From Chloroflexota bacterium (GTDB taxonomy: Bacteria > Chloroflexota > Anaerolineae > Anaerolineales > Anaerolineaceae): a stretch of 5,272 nucleotides of DNA. How positions within the stretch are numbered: position 1 is the first letter of the stretch; each line of letters opens with the position of its first letter. Of the stretch, positions 1-3,344 are shown one piece after another. The position numbers and the translations under genes are program-made. Location of the stretch: assembly GCA_023434145.1 (NCBI GenBank), contig JAEYTI010000376.1:1-5272 (forward strand), given 5' to 3'. The notes beneath the pieces were generated by a model that worked only from the letters and a program-made list of their open reading frames with translations, was not told the origin of the DNA and searched no databases.

Positions 1-25
1 GTCTGGGTGACTGCGTCACCCAGAC
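1..25 (-). terminator. Perfect 10-bp hairpin past the end of the tRNA array, possible terminator
   Basis: GTCTGGGTGA and TCACCCAGAC are perfect inverted arms around a 5-nt loop. The hairpin lies about 35 nt beyond the 3' end of the last tRNA in the direction of transcription. A T-tract expected for a Rho-independent terminator would fall outside the window, so the terminator role is inferred from position only. Confidence 0.4.
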
Positions 26-59
26 GACAAACGAAAAATTCAGATGAAGGGCTTACCAA

Positions 60-208
60 TTGGGCCAGCGGGATTCGAACCCACAACCAGCACCTTAAGA
101 GGGTAACCATCAACCAACGGCCCGAAACAGGCGATCCCCTGAACGCGCCTGACGGACAAAGAGCGGAGATGGTGTTTTTTTGCTGCTCTACCATTGAGCT
201 ATGGCCCA
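60..208 (-). tRNA. tRNA-Lys(CTT) interrupted by a ~77-nt insertion in the anticodon stem
   Basis: The two ends of a normal tRNA are present: acceptor TGGGCCA/TGGCCCA, D-stem GCTC/GAGC, T-arm GTGGG-TTCGAAT-CCCGC and A73. The span is 149 nt instead of about 72. Removing 104-180 restores a perfect anticodon stem GCACC/GGTGC around loop CTCTTAA (anticodon CTT, Lys), and the total becomes 72 nt. The break falls between tRNA positions 29 and 30. The inserted part can fold: ACCATC pairs with GATGGT near its ends, and CAGGCG with CGCCTG inside. It is far too short for a usual group I intron. Alternatives are a decayed tRNA or a fusion of two tRNA halves, since the insert contains a second acceptor-like GGGCCG just before a shortened 3' body. 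No CCA is encoded. Confidence 0.6.
104..180 (-). other. Structured insertion or intron-like segment inside tRNA-Lys(CTT)
   Basis: This 77-nt segment separates the 5' and 3' parts of the tRNA anticodon stem; the boundary is ambiguous by one A. It begins with an A-run, carries a terminal helix ACCATC/GATGGT and an internal helix CAGGCG/CGCCTG with a 12-nt loop. No open reading frame fits. Whether it is spliced, processed, or is simply damage cannot be told from sequence. Confidence 0.4.
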
Positions 209-215
209 CAGAGAG

Positions 216-274
216 CCTGGGCAAAGGATCGAAATGGGGTCATTTCCAGTGATAACCCATTTCTACGGCCCAGG
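216..274 (-). repeat. Two-tier inverted repeat with tRNA-like ends
   Basis: CCTGGGC (216-222) pairs with GCCCAGG (268-274), and GAAATGGG (231-238) with CCCATTTC (256-263), making a long interrupted hairpin between the interrupted tRNA-Lys and tRNA-His. On the minus strand the outer 7-bp stem resembles an acceptor, and a TTCGATC sits where a T-loop might be, but no T-stem or anticodon stem can be formed. It may be a decayed tRNA or an independent structured spacer. Confidence 0.45.
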
Positions 275-287
275 TAATTTCATTAGG

Positions 288-361
288 GGAGACCGGCCGG
301 CAACGATCCGGCAGCCCTCTCATTCACAATGAGACGCTCTGCCAATTGAGCTACGGCCTCC
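288..361 (-). tRNA. tRNA-His(GTG)
   Basis: The span is 74 nt including the extra G-1 opposite C73, the hallmark of tRNA-His. Acceptor GAGGCCG/CGGTCTC, D-stem GCTC/GAGC, anticodon stem TCTCA/TGAGA with loop TTGTGAA (anticodon GTG). T-stem GCCGG/CCGGC is perfect, but the loop reads ATCGTTG: the usual T54-A58 pair is replaced by A54-T58, and position 60 is G. No CCA is encoded. Identity is firm; function in translation is likely but the T-loop is abnormal. Confidence 0.9.
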
Positions 362-387
362 ATACACAACGAAAAACCTCACAAAGG

Positions 388-462
388 CGCCCTCAGACCG
401 GTTCGAACGGCCAGCCTCCACCTTCGCGGGGTGGCGCTCTATCCAAATTGAGCTATGAGAGC
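388..462 (-). tRNA. tRNA-Arg(GCG)
   Basis: Acceptor GCTCTCA/TGAGGGC, D-stem GCTC/GAGC, anticodon stem CCACC/GGTGG, T-arm GGCCG-TTCGAAC-CGGTC, discriminator G73, no CCA. The 7-nt anticodon loop is CCGCGAA, giving anticodon GCG (codon CGC, Arg) and C at position 33, where U is almost universal. Bacterial Arg tRNAs for this box normally carry ACG (read as inosine), so GCG is also unusual. Confidence 0.85.
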
Positions 463-472
463 GTGCAAACAG

Positions 473-543
473 TTCGCCCACCGGGTTTCGAACCAGGATC
501 TCCAGATCCAAGGTCTGGCGTGCTGCCGTTACACCACAGGCGA
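473..543 (-). tRNA. tRNA-Gln(TTG)
   Basis: Acceptor TCGCCTG/TGGGCGA, short D-arm with a TAACGGCA-type loop typical of Gln/Glu-class tRNAs, anticodon stem CCAGA/TCTGG, T-loop TTCGAAA, A73, no CCA. The anticodon loop CCTTGGA gives TTG (codon CAA) if numbered by the perfect stem. It matches the common Gln loop CTTTGGA except for C at position 33. Pro(TGG) was considered but would require a shifted, unpaired stem. Confidence 0.8.
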
Positions 544-552
544 TCGAGCAGG

Positions 553-624
553 TGGGTGCATTGGGAGTTGAACCCAAACGTGTCTCCGTAAGAGGGAGCT
601 GCCCTGCCATTAGACCATACACCC
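553..624 (-). tRNA. tRNA-Lys(CTT) on a Glu-like body
   Basis: Acceptor GGGTGTA/TGCACCC, D-arm GTCTAATGGCAGGGC, T-arm TTGGG-TTCAACT-CCCAA, A73, no CCA. The anticodon loop is CTCTTAC, so the anticodon is CTT (Lys). The D-arm, the A37-C38 end of the loop and the CAC after the anticodon stem match tRNA-Glu(CTC), whose loop is CTCTCAC; one base at position 36 separates the two. A73 favours Lys charging, whereas most bacterial tRNA-Glu carry G73. Pair 27-43 is a G-A mismatch. Confidence 0.8.
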
Positions 625-633
625 AGGTTGTGA

Positions 634-718
634 TACCGGAAGAGGGAGTTGAACCCACATGGGGCCATGCCCCGCTGCATTCTGAGTGCAGTGCGTCTTC
701 CATTTCCGCCATTCCGGT
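634..718 (-). tRNA. tRNA-Leu(CAG)
   Basis: Class II tRNA of 85 nt. Acceptor ACCGGAA/TTCCGGT, anticodon stem CTGCA/TGCAG with loop CTCAGAA (anticodon CAG), long variable arm built on GGGGC-ATG-GCCCC, T-loop TTCAACT, A73 as expected for Leu, no CCA. The T-stem has one T-T mismatch (50-64). Confidence 0.92.
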
Positions 719-736
719 TTGCGAGGGTGGAACCTT

Positions 737-754
737 TCCAAAATTATTTTTGGA
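737..754. repeat. Small AT-rich hairpin in the Met-Leu spacer
   Basis: TCCAAAA and TTTTGGA form a 7-bp stem with a TTAT loop inside the 39-nt spacer, which is much longer than most spacers in the array (5-10 nt). It may mark a processing or insertion site. Confidence 0.4.
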
Positions 755-757
755 CAG

Positions 758-827
758 TTGCGGGAGAGGGAGTCGAACCCTCGACGAAGAGCTTATGAGG
801 CTCTCGGGGCATCCGCGCCACCCCGCA
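758..827 (-). tRNA. tRNA-Met(CAT), initiator-like body with a short D-arm
   Basis: Acceptor TGCGGGG/TCCCGCA, anticodon stem AGAGC/GCTCT, loop CTCATAA (CAT), T-arm GAGGG-TTCGACT-CCCTC, A73, no CCA. The 5' end GCGGGGTGG and 3' end CCCGCAA recall bacterial initiator tRNA, but 1-72 is a T-A pair and the three G-C pairs expected at the base of the initiator anticodon stem are absent. The D-arm is shortened and pairs poorly. A tRNA-Ile with lysidine-modified CAT cannot be excluded. Confidence 0.85.
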
Positions 828-832
828 TCAGG

Positions 833-904
833 CACCTCGGCCTGGATTCGAACCAGGATTGATCGGTTAACAACCGACTGCCTTGCCAGTTAAGCGACCG
901 AGAT
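833..904 (-). tRNA. tRNA-Asn(GTT)
   Basis: Acceptor ATCTCGG/CCGAGGT, D-stem GCTT/AGGC, anticodon stem GTCGG/CCGAT with loop TTGTTAA (anticodon GTT), T-arm CCTGG-TTCGAAT-CCAGG, and G73 as usual for Asn. The next genomic bases are CCT, not CCA. All arms are well formed. Confidence 0.93.
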
Positions 905-911
905 TCACAAG

Positions 912-982
912 CCGCCGAAGATGGACTTGAACCATCGTTATCCGGGTCAGAGCCGGGTGTCCTGCCTCTGGACGATTCGGCT
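912..982 (-). tRNA. tRNA-Gln(CTG)
   Basis: Acceptor AGCCGAA/TTCGGCG with an A1-G72 mismatch, D-stem GTCC/GGAC, anticodon loop CTCTGAC (CTG), T-arm GATGG-TTCAAGT-CCATC, no CCA. G73 and a weak first pair are known Gln identity features, so the mismatch fits. It is the second Gln tRNA of the array and decodes CAG, complementing the TTG one. Confidence 0.88.
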
Positions 983-989
983 AAGAATC

Positions 990-1059
990 GCGGGCTTTGC
1001 CCGCCTCCCAAATGGTGGGATGTAGTTTTTGAAAACGCTTCGCGTTTTCAAAAACTACA
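990..1059. repeat. Cluster of three hairpins within the tRNA array
   Basis: Three inverted repeats follow each other: GCGGGC-TTT-GCCCGC (990-1004), TCCCA-AATGG-TGGGA (1006-1020) and a perfect 18-bp repeat with a 3-nt loop (1021-1038 with 1042-1059). The tip of the last reads GCGAAGC on the minus strand, a known exceptionally stable DNA mini-hairpin. They occupy most of the 87-nt gap between Gln(CTG) and Pro. No T-tract follows on the minus strand, so this is unlikely to be a simple terminator. Confidence 0.8.
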
Positions 1060-1069
1060 CTCGATTCAG

Positions 1070-1142
1070 TCGGGATGGGCGGACTCGAACCGCCAGCCCC
1101 TGCGTCCCAAACGCAGTACGCTGCCAATTGCGCTACACCCCG
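1070..1142 (-). tRNA. tRNA-Pro(TGG)
   Basis: Acceptor CGGGGTG/CATCCCG, D-stem GCGC/GCGT, anticodon stem CTGCG/CGCAG with loop TTTGGGA (TGG), T-arm GGCGG-TTCGAGT-CCGCC, A73. It is a canonical 73-nt Pro tRNA without encoded CCA and lies 7 nt from tRNA-Lys(TTT). Confidence 0.95.
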
Positions 1143-1149
1143 TTTTTCA

Positions 1150-1222
1150 TGCCTTCCATAGGGCTCGAACCCACAACCTCGCACTTAAAAGGCGCTTGCT
1201 CTTCCACTTGAGCTAAGAAGGC
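1150..1222 (-). tRNA. tRNA-Lys(TTT)
   Basis: Acceptor GCCTTCT/GGAAGGC, D-stem GCTC/GAGC, anticodon loop CTTTTAA (TTT), T-loop TTCGAGC, A73, no CCA. T-stem GTGGG/CCTAT uses two G-T pairs, and the first anticodon-stem pair (27-43, A-G) is open. It is the first tRNA of the array, closest to the HNH gene. Confidence 0.92.
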
Positions 1223-1236
1223 GTGCTTGTCTTGCA

Positions 1237-1272
1237 GGATACCAGGATGCGGTAGACCACACCCTGGTATCC
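1237..1272. repeat. Inverted repeat between the HNH gene and the tRNA array
   Basis: GGATACCAGG (1237-1246) and CCTGGTATCC (1263-1272) pair perfectly, and the 16-nt interior adds further pairs (TG/CA, GG/CC). The repeat begins 14 nt after the first tRNA and ends 8 nt before the HNH stop codon. There is no downstream T-run, so a processing signal or element boundary is as likely as termination. Confidence 0.65.
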
Positions 1273-1280
1273 ACATCGGT

Positions 1281-1748
1281 TTATTCCGGTCGAAGACGCA
1301 CCTTTGGGACGAACGGGCGGAAGCGCAGCGGCATGCGCGCCTGCTCCGGGGTGCGGTTGGCCTTGCGCTCGTTGCAGCGGCGGCAGGCGTTGACCAAGTT
1401 CTCCCAGGTGGATGGGCCGCCCAGCGACAGCGGCAGCACGTGATCCATGCTGGCGTCGGCAAAGGTCACCTGCCGCCCGCAGTAAGCGCACACGCCACGG
1501 TCGCGGCGGTAAATGCCCGCCTTGGATGGCGAAGGAACGTGCGGGATAAAGGCCTTATCAACGCTGAAGATAATCTGCGCCGGAACCAGCATTACCCGGC
1601 TTGGGCAGCGGATCTCGAGCAAATCGGCGTCTGGCGGAATGATGGCGTTGGCGTGATCCATCAAGGTGACCGCGCGCGCCAGTGGAACCTGGCGGTGGAT
1701 CACAATGTTGTTGGTGAAGTAGGTCGTGGCAGTGATGGTTGCGATCAC
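1281..1748 (-). CDS. HNH endonuclease
   Basis: This is a 155-aa HNH nuclease of the free-standing bacterial/phage type. Zinc ligands are Cys87 and Cys90 (CAYC) and Cys122 and Cys125 (ACRRC). The catalytic core is Asp102-His103 with Asn117 and the TWENLV segment, followed by CNERKANRTPEQA. The N-terminal ~75 residues resemble the usual ATYEPL-like leader of this family, and the length is normal. The GTG start at 1748 was chosen because GAAAGGAG (1756-1763) precedes it by 7 nt; the longer reading from 1820 would run through a long hairpin. Such enzymes nick or cut DNA and are common in phages and next to phage tRNA genes, where they can act as homing nucleases or in packaging. The natural target is unknown. 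The protein looks intact. Confidence 0.88.
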   Translation of the reverse strand: MIATITATTYFTNNIVIHRQVPLARAVTLMDHANAIIPPDADLLEIRCPSRVMLVPAQIIFSVDKAFIPHVPSPSKAGIYRRDRGVCAYCGRQVTFADASMDHVLPLSLGGPSTWENLVNACRRCNERKANRTPEQARMPLRFRPFVPKVRLRPE

Positions 1749-1776
1749 CTTGATTCTCCTTTCATAGAAATCAAAC

Positions 1777-1835
1777 TTCGTTGGGATCGTTGTGCTTGGC
1801 CAACGGAGTTGACCAAGCACAACGATCCCAACGAA
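1777..1835. repeat. Perfect 23-bp inverted repeat upstream of the HNH gene
   Basis: The arms 1777-1799 and 1813-1835 are exact reverse complements, and the 13-nt centre adds CAAC-GGA-GTTG beyond one mismatch. On the minus strand it would make a very stable hairpin in the leader, ending 14 nt before the HNH Shine-Dalgarno. No T-tract follows. A MITE-like end, an mRNA stabiliser or a cruciform are possible. Confidence 0.85.
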
Positions 1836-1852
1836 AGATCAATAACGGATGG

Positions 1853-1916
1853 TTGTCCCGGATGGTGGGAGATAAAGCACATCCCGTATGCTCTATACCC
1901 CACCATCCGGTGACAA
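1853..1916. repeat. Second long inverted repeat upstream of the HNH gene
   Basis: TTGTC-CCGGATGGTGGG (1853-1869) pairs with CCCACCATCCGG-T-GACAA (1899-1916): 17 bp with a single bulged T. The 29-nt interior includes AGCA and TGCT. It lies 17 nt from the neighbouring 23-bp repeat but has a different sequence. Confidence 0.75.
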
Positions 1917-1927
1917 GGGATGATATC

Positions 1928-1948
1928 GGTCCGCCTGGAAAGCGGACC
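1928..1948. repeat. Small 7-bp hairpin
   Basis: GGTCCGC and GCGGACC flank a 7-nt loop (ctggaaa). It precedes the plus-strand terminator at 1977 and may belong to the same transcript. Confidence 0.4.
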
Positions 1949-1976
1949 AGAGCGTTGTCGTTTTTCTTGCAGTTGC

Positions 1977-2001
1977 CAGGCGTCGCATTCGCCTGTTTTT
2001 T
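1977..2001 (+). terminator. Rho-independent terminator, plus strand
   Basis: Stem CAGGCG/CGCCTG with a 7-nt loop is followed directly by six T (1996-2001), a textbook intrinsic terminator. No plus-strand protein gene lies upstream, so it would stop an unannotated RNA or shield the minus-strand block from antisense transcription. Confidence 0.7.
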
Positions 2002-2071
2002 GGTTGTTAAGGTTCTAACAAAAGGAGCGCATTGGTTGCCGGCTTTCGCCGCCTCTGCGCCCTGGGGAAAG

Positions 2072-2099
2072 AAAAACGCGAAGGGGTTGATCCTTCGCG
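2072..2099 (-). terminator. Rho-independent terminator, minus strand
   Basis: On the minus strand CGCGAAGG-ATCAACC-CCTTCGCG forms an 8-bp stem followed by TTTTTC. It lies about 230 nt downstream of the leftward promoter at 2307-2335 and upstream of the HNH gene. It may end a small RNA or act as an attenuator for HNH and the tRNA array. Confidence 0.7.
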
Positions 2100-2195
2100 C
2101 CTTTAGAAGATGGTTACGGCTGGAAAGCCGCGGCCGCGCTGCGGCCAATCTTTCAAGACCATCCCCCTCCGGGCGCCTTCGTATTCCGCTGATGC

Positions 2196-2273
2196 AGCGC
2201 AGTTGTGGGCAGCTGCATGCTAGCGATATCTTTGCCCAGTTGGCTAAGACCGGGCTGAGAACTGCGCTTTTTT
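2196..2273 (+). terminator. Large-loop terminator-like structure, plus strand
   Basis: AGCGCAGTT (2196-2204) pairs with AACTGCGCT (2260-2268), and the 3' arm runs straight into a T-run ending at 2273. Inside, TGGGCA (2206-2211) pairs with TGCCCA (2233-2238). The loop is far larger than in ordinary terminators, so it may be the 3' end of a structured plus-strand RNA. Confidence 0.4.
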
Positions 2274-2304
2274 GTGAAGATCAAGCAAATGTCACTCATG
2301 GTTT

Positions 2305-2360
2305 CAATTTTATAAAGTTATAAAGTATTTGTCAAGAGGCAATTTTATAAAATTATGAAG
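2305..2360. promoter_or_regulatory. Pair of 21-bp direct repeats, candidate operators
   Basis: Copies at 2305-2325 and 2340-2360 match at 19 of 21 positions and share CAATTTTATAAA. The second contains the perfect 14-bp palindrome AATTTTATAAAATT (2341-2354), and the first a near copy. Copy 1 covers the -10 of the leftward promoter; copy 2 ends 5 nt before the rightward -35. This placement suits a repressor that controls both promoters. Confidence 0.55.
2307..2335 (-). promoter_or_regulatory. Leftward sigma70-type promoter
   Basis: On the minus strand TTGACA (2330-2335), a 17-nt spacer and TAAAAT (2307-2312) form a near-consensus promoter with start near 2300. A weaker second copy, TTGCAA with TAAAAT at 2342-2347 (18-nt spacer), lies just upstream. 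It would transcribe the candidate RNA and, by read-through, HNH and the tRNAs. Confidence 0.7.
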
Positions 2361-2365
2361 TTCCC

Positions 2366-2394
2366 TTGCAAAACAACCAGGAGAGCGGTACAAT
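2366..2394 (+). promoter_or_regulatory. Rightward sigma70-type promoter for the HTH gene
   Basis: TTGCAA (2366-2371), a 17-nt spacer and TACAAT (2389-2394) give a good promoter, with start near 2401 and a leader of about 110 nt to the ATG at 2510. TTGCAA is self-complementary and may also serve as a -35 for a leftward promoter. Confidence 0.65.
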
Positions 2395-2509
2395 AAAGCA
2401 GATAATATTCAGAACCGATACTTCTTTTGGATTGCAGCGCTTCGCAAACTACGTTTGACCCGCGCGGTGGTCCAAAATCGGCGCAGCAGCCCAAGGTTTG
2501 AGGTGGACG

Positions 2510-3145
2510 ATGACACGGATCAGCGCAGCAGCAGAACAGGAAATCAAGACGTTACTGGTCAACTGGTGGACGGCGGTCAACACGCAGCTTGCTGCGGCGA
2601 CCGGCGCTGCTGTGCAGATCGGCGATGCACCTGTGGAGCTGCTGTACAAGTCTGAGATCGGGCAGCGGATGGTGCGCATTGCCGAGGTGTCCGAATCAAT
2701 CGCGGTGGCAGAGGCAAAGCACGAAGCCTACCCGTGGTCGGAAAAGCGCGCTGCCCGGATCATGGAAGACTGCGAGGCCGTCGAAACCTGGCTCAACCAG
2801 GGCCCCTTCGTCCATAAGACCCCCGATGCCTTTTGGACCAGCCCGGTTGGGTTTATGATTCTGCGCGCCAAGGTGTGGGCAAACCAGGACCAACTGATAA
2901 CGCTGAGCACAGCCGCTGAAATCAGCGGTATGTCGCTCAGCGTTTTGTCGCAGCGCATGACGCGCGGCCAGCTACCCGGGTACCGTGACCCAGGCATAAA
3001 AAATCCCAAACACGGCCGCCGCGTGCGTTTATCAGACCTTCACACCTTCATCTACGACAATACAGGCCGCGCCCCAATCCCCCCCGCCTACCTCTTGCCC
3101 CAACCCAGCCGGATCACGACTCCTACCGCTCCTCGTTCCACCTAG
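2510..3145 (+). CDS. Excisionase/MerR-like helix-turn-helix protein, 211 aa
   Basis: Residues ~130-181 (LSTAAEISGMSLSVLSQRM ... GRRVRLSDLHTF) have the form of an excisionase/MerR-type DNA-binding domain: a helix-turn-helix with an SLSVLSQRMTRGQLPGY recognition segment, a short wing and the closing VRLSDLHTFI strand-helix. The first ~125 residues are mostly helical, with several conserved-looking Trp (19, 20, 76, 94, 109, 123), and are not recognised. The C-terminus is Pro/Thr rich and probably disordered. ATG 2510 was chosen because GAGG (2500-2503) precedes it by 6 nt; TTG at 2498 is the alternative. No transmembrane segment is seen. It is transcribed away from the HNH/tRNA block from a repeat-rich divergent region, so autoregulation or control of that block is plausible. 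An Xis-like role in excision is possible, but no integrase is in the window. Confidence 0.75.
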   Translation: MTRISAAAEQEIKTLLVNWWTAVNTQLAAATGAAVQIGDAPVELLYKSEIGQRMVRIAEVSESIAVAEAKHEAYPWSEKRAARIMEDCEAVETWLNQGPFVHKTPDAFWTSPVGFMILRAKVWANQDQLITLSTAAEISGMSLSVLSQRMTRGQLPGYRDPGIKNPKHGRRVRLSDLHTFIYDNTGRAPIPPAYLLPQPSRITTPTAPRST

Positions 3146-3165
3146 CAAGATCCCCCAACCACTTT

Positions 3166-3197
3166 CGCAGCCGAATAGATAGCCTCTCCGCAGCCGA
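3166..3197. repeat. Short direct repeat
   Basis: CGCAGCCGA occurs at 3166-3174 and 3189-3197 in the convergent intergenic region. Nine bases only, so chance is possible. Confidence 0.25.
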
Positions 3198-3245
3198 TCA
3201 CAGCGCGTGCTTTTTCGCGCCAGGTGCGGTTTGAAGCAGCCCGAG

Positions 3246-3268
3246 AATAGGAGCAACGCTCCCCTATT
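3246..3268. repeat. Hairpin in the convergent intergenic region
   Basis: AATAGG-AGC pairs with GCT-CCCCTATT around a short loop with a 2-nt bulge. It lies about 100 nt after the HTH gene stop and may contribute to termination, although the sequence after it is G-rich and not T-rich. Confidence 0.5.
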
Positions 3269-3272
3269 TGGG

Positions 3273-3343
3273 GTCTCTGTGTTTTGCCGTGGTTGTGCGG
3301 GGGCGCTGCACCCTCGCACAACCACGACAGTCCCAAAAGAGAC
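3273..3343. terminator. Large bidirectional hairpin between convergent genes
   Basis: CGTGGTTGTGCG (3288-3299) pairs with CGCACAACCACG (3315-3326), continued inward by GGGG/CCCT to a 16-bp stem with a 7-nt loop. Outward, TTTTG/CAAAA and GTCTC/GAGAC add a second layer with a small bulge. It begins immediately after the lipoprotein stop codon and faces the end of the HTH gene. A terminator role is inferred from position; neither strand has a clear T-run after the stem. Confidence 0.55.
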
Positions 3344-3344
3344 A

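Larger units (their letters stand above)
2072..2300 (-). ncRNA. Candidate small RNA or attenuated leader
   Basis: A near-consensus promoter (TTGACA, 17 nt, TAAAAT at 2307-2335) and an intrinsic terminator (2072-2099) define a transcript of about 230 nt. The interior folds readily: GCGCAGTT with AACTGCGC, and TGGGCA with TGCCCA. No known RNA family is recognised. A 48-codon reading frame (ATG at 2299, stop at 2153) begins within a base or two of the predicted start, so a leaderless small protein is an alternative; its composition shows no recognisable domain. Confidence 0.35.

Noticed and set aside
104..180. Group I intron
   Set aside because: At 77 nt it is much too short for the conserved core, and it lies in the stem rather than the anticodon loop.
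320..893. Long open frames on both strands over the tRNA array
   Set aside because: They run across well-formed tRNA genes; the open frames are chance products of GC-rich tRNA sequence.
60..1222. CRISPR array
   Set aside because: The repeated units are tRNAs; no identical short repeats with regular spacers are present.
1749..1820. Extending the HNH protein 24 residues upstream
   Set aside because: The extension lies in the 23-bp inverted repeat; the GTG at 1748 has a strong, well-spaced Shine-Dalgarno.
1227..1913. 228-codon plus-strand frame opposite the HNH gene
   Set aside because: It is the antisense shadow of a clear HNH protein, reads through three inverted repeats, and has no Shine-Dalgarno.
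1771..2323. Two overlapping frames of 125 and 180 codons in the intergenic region
   Set aside because: Both cross terminator hairpins and long inverted repeats and show no domain or usable start signal.
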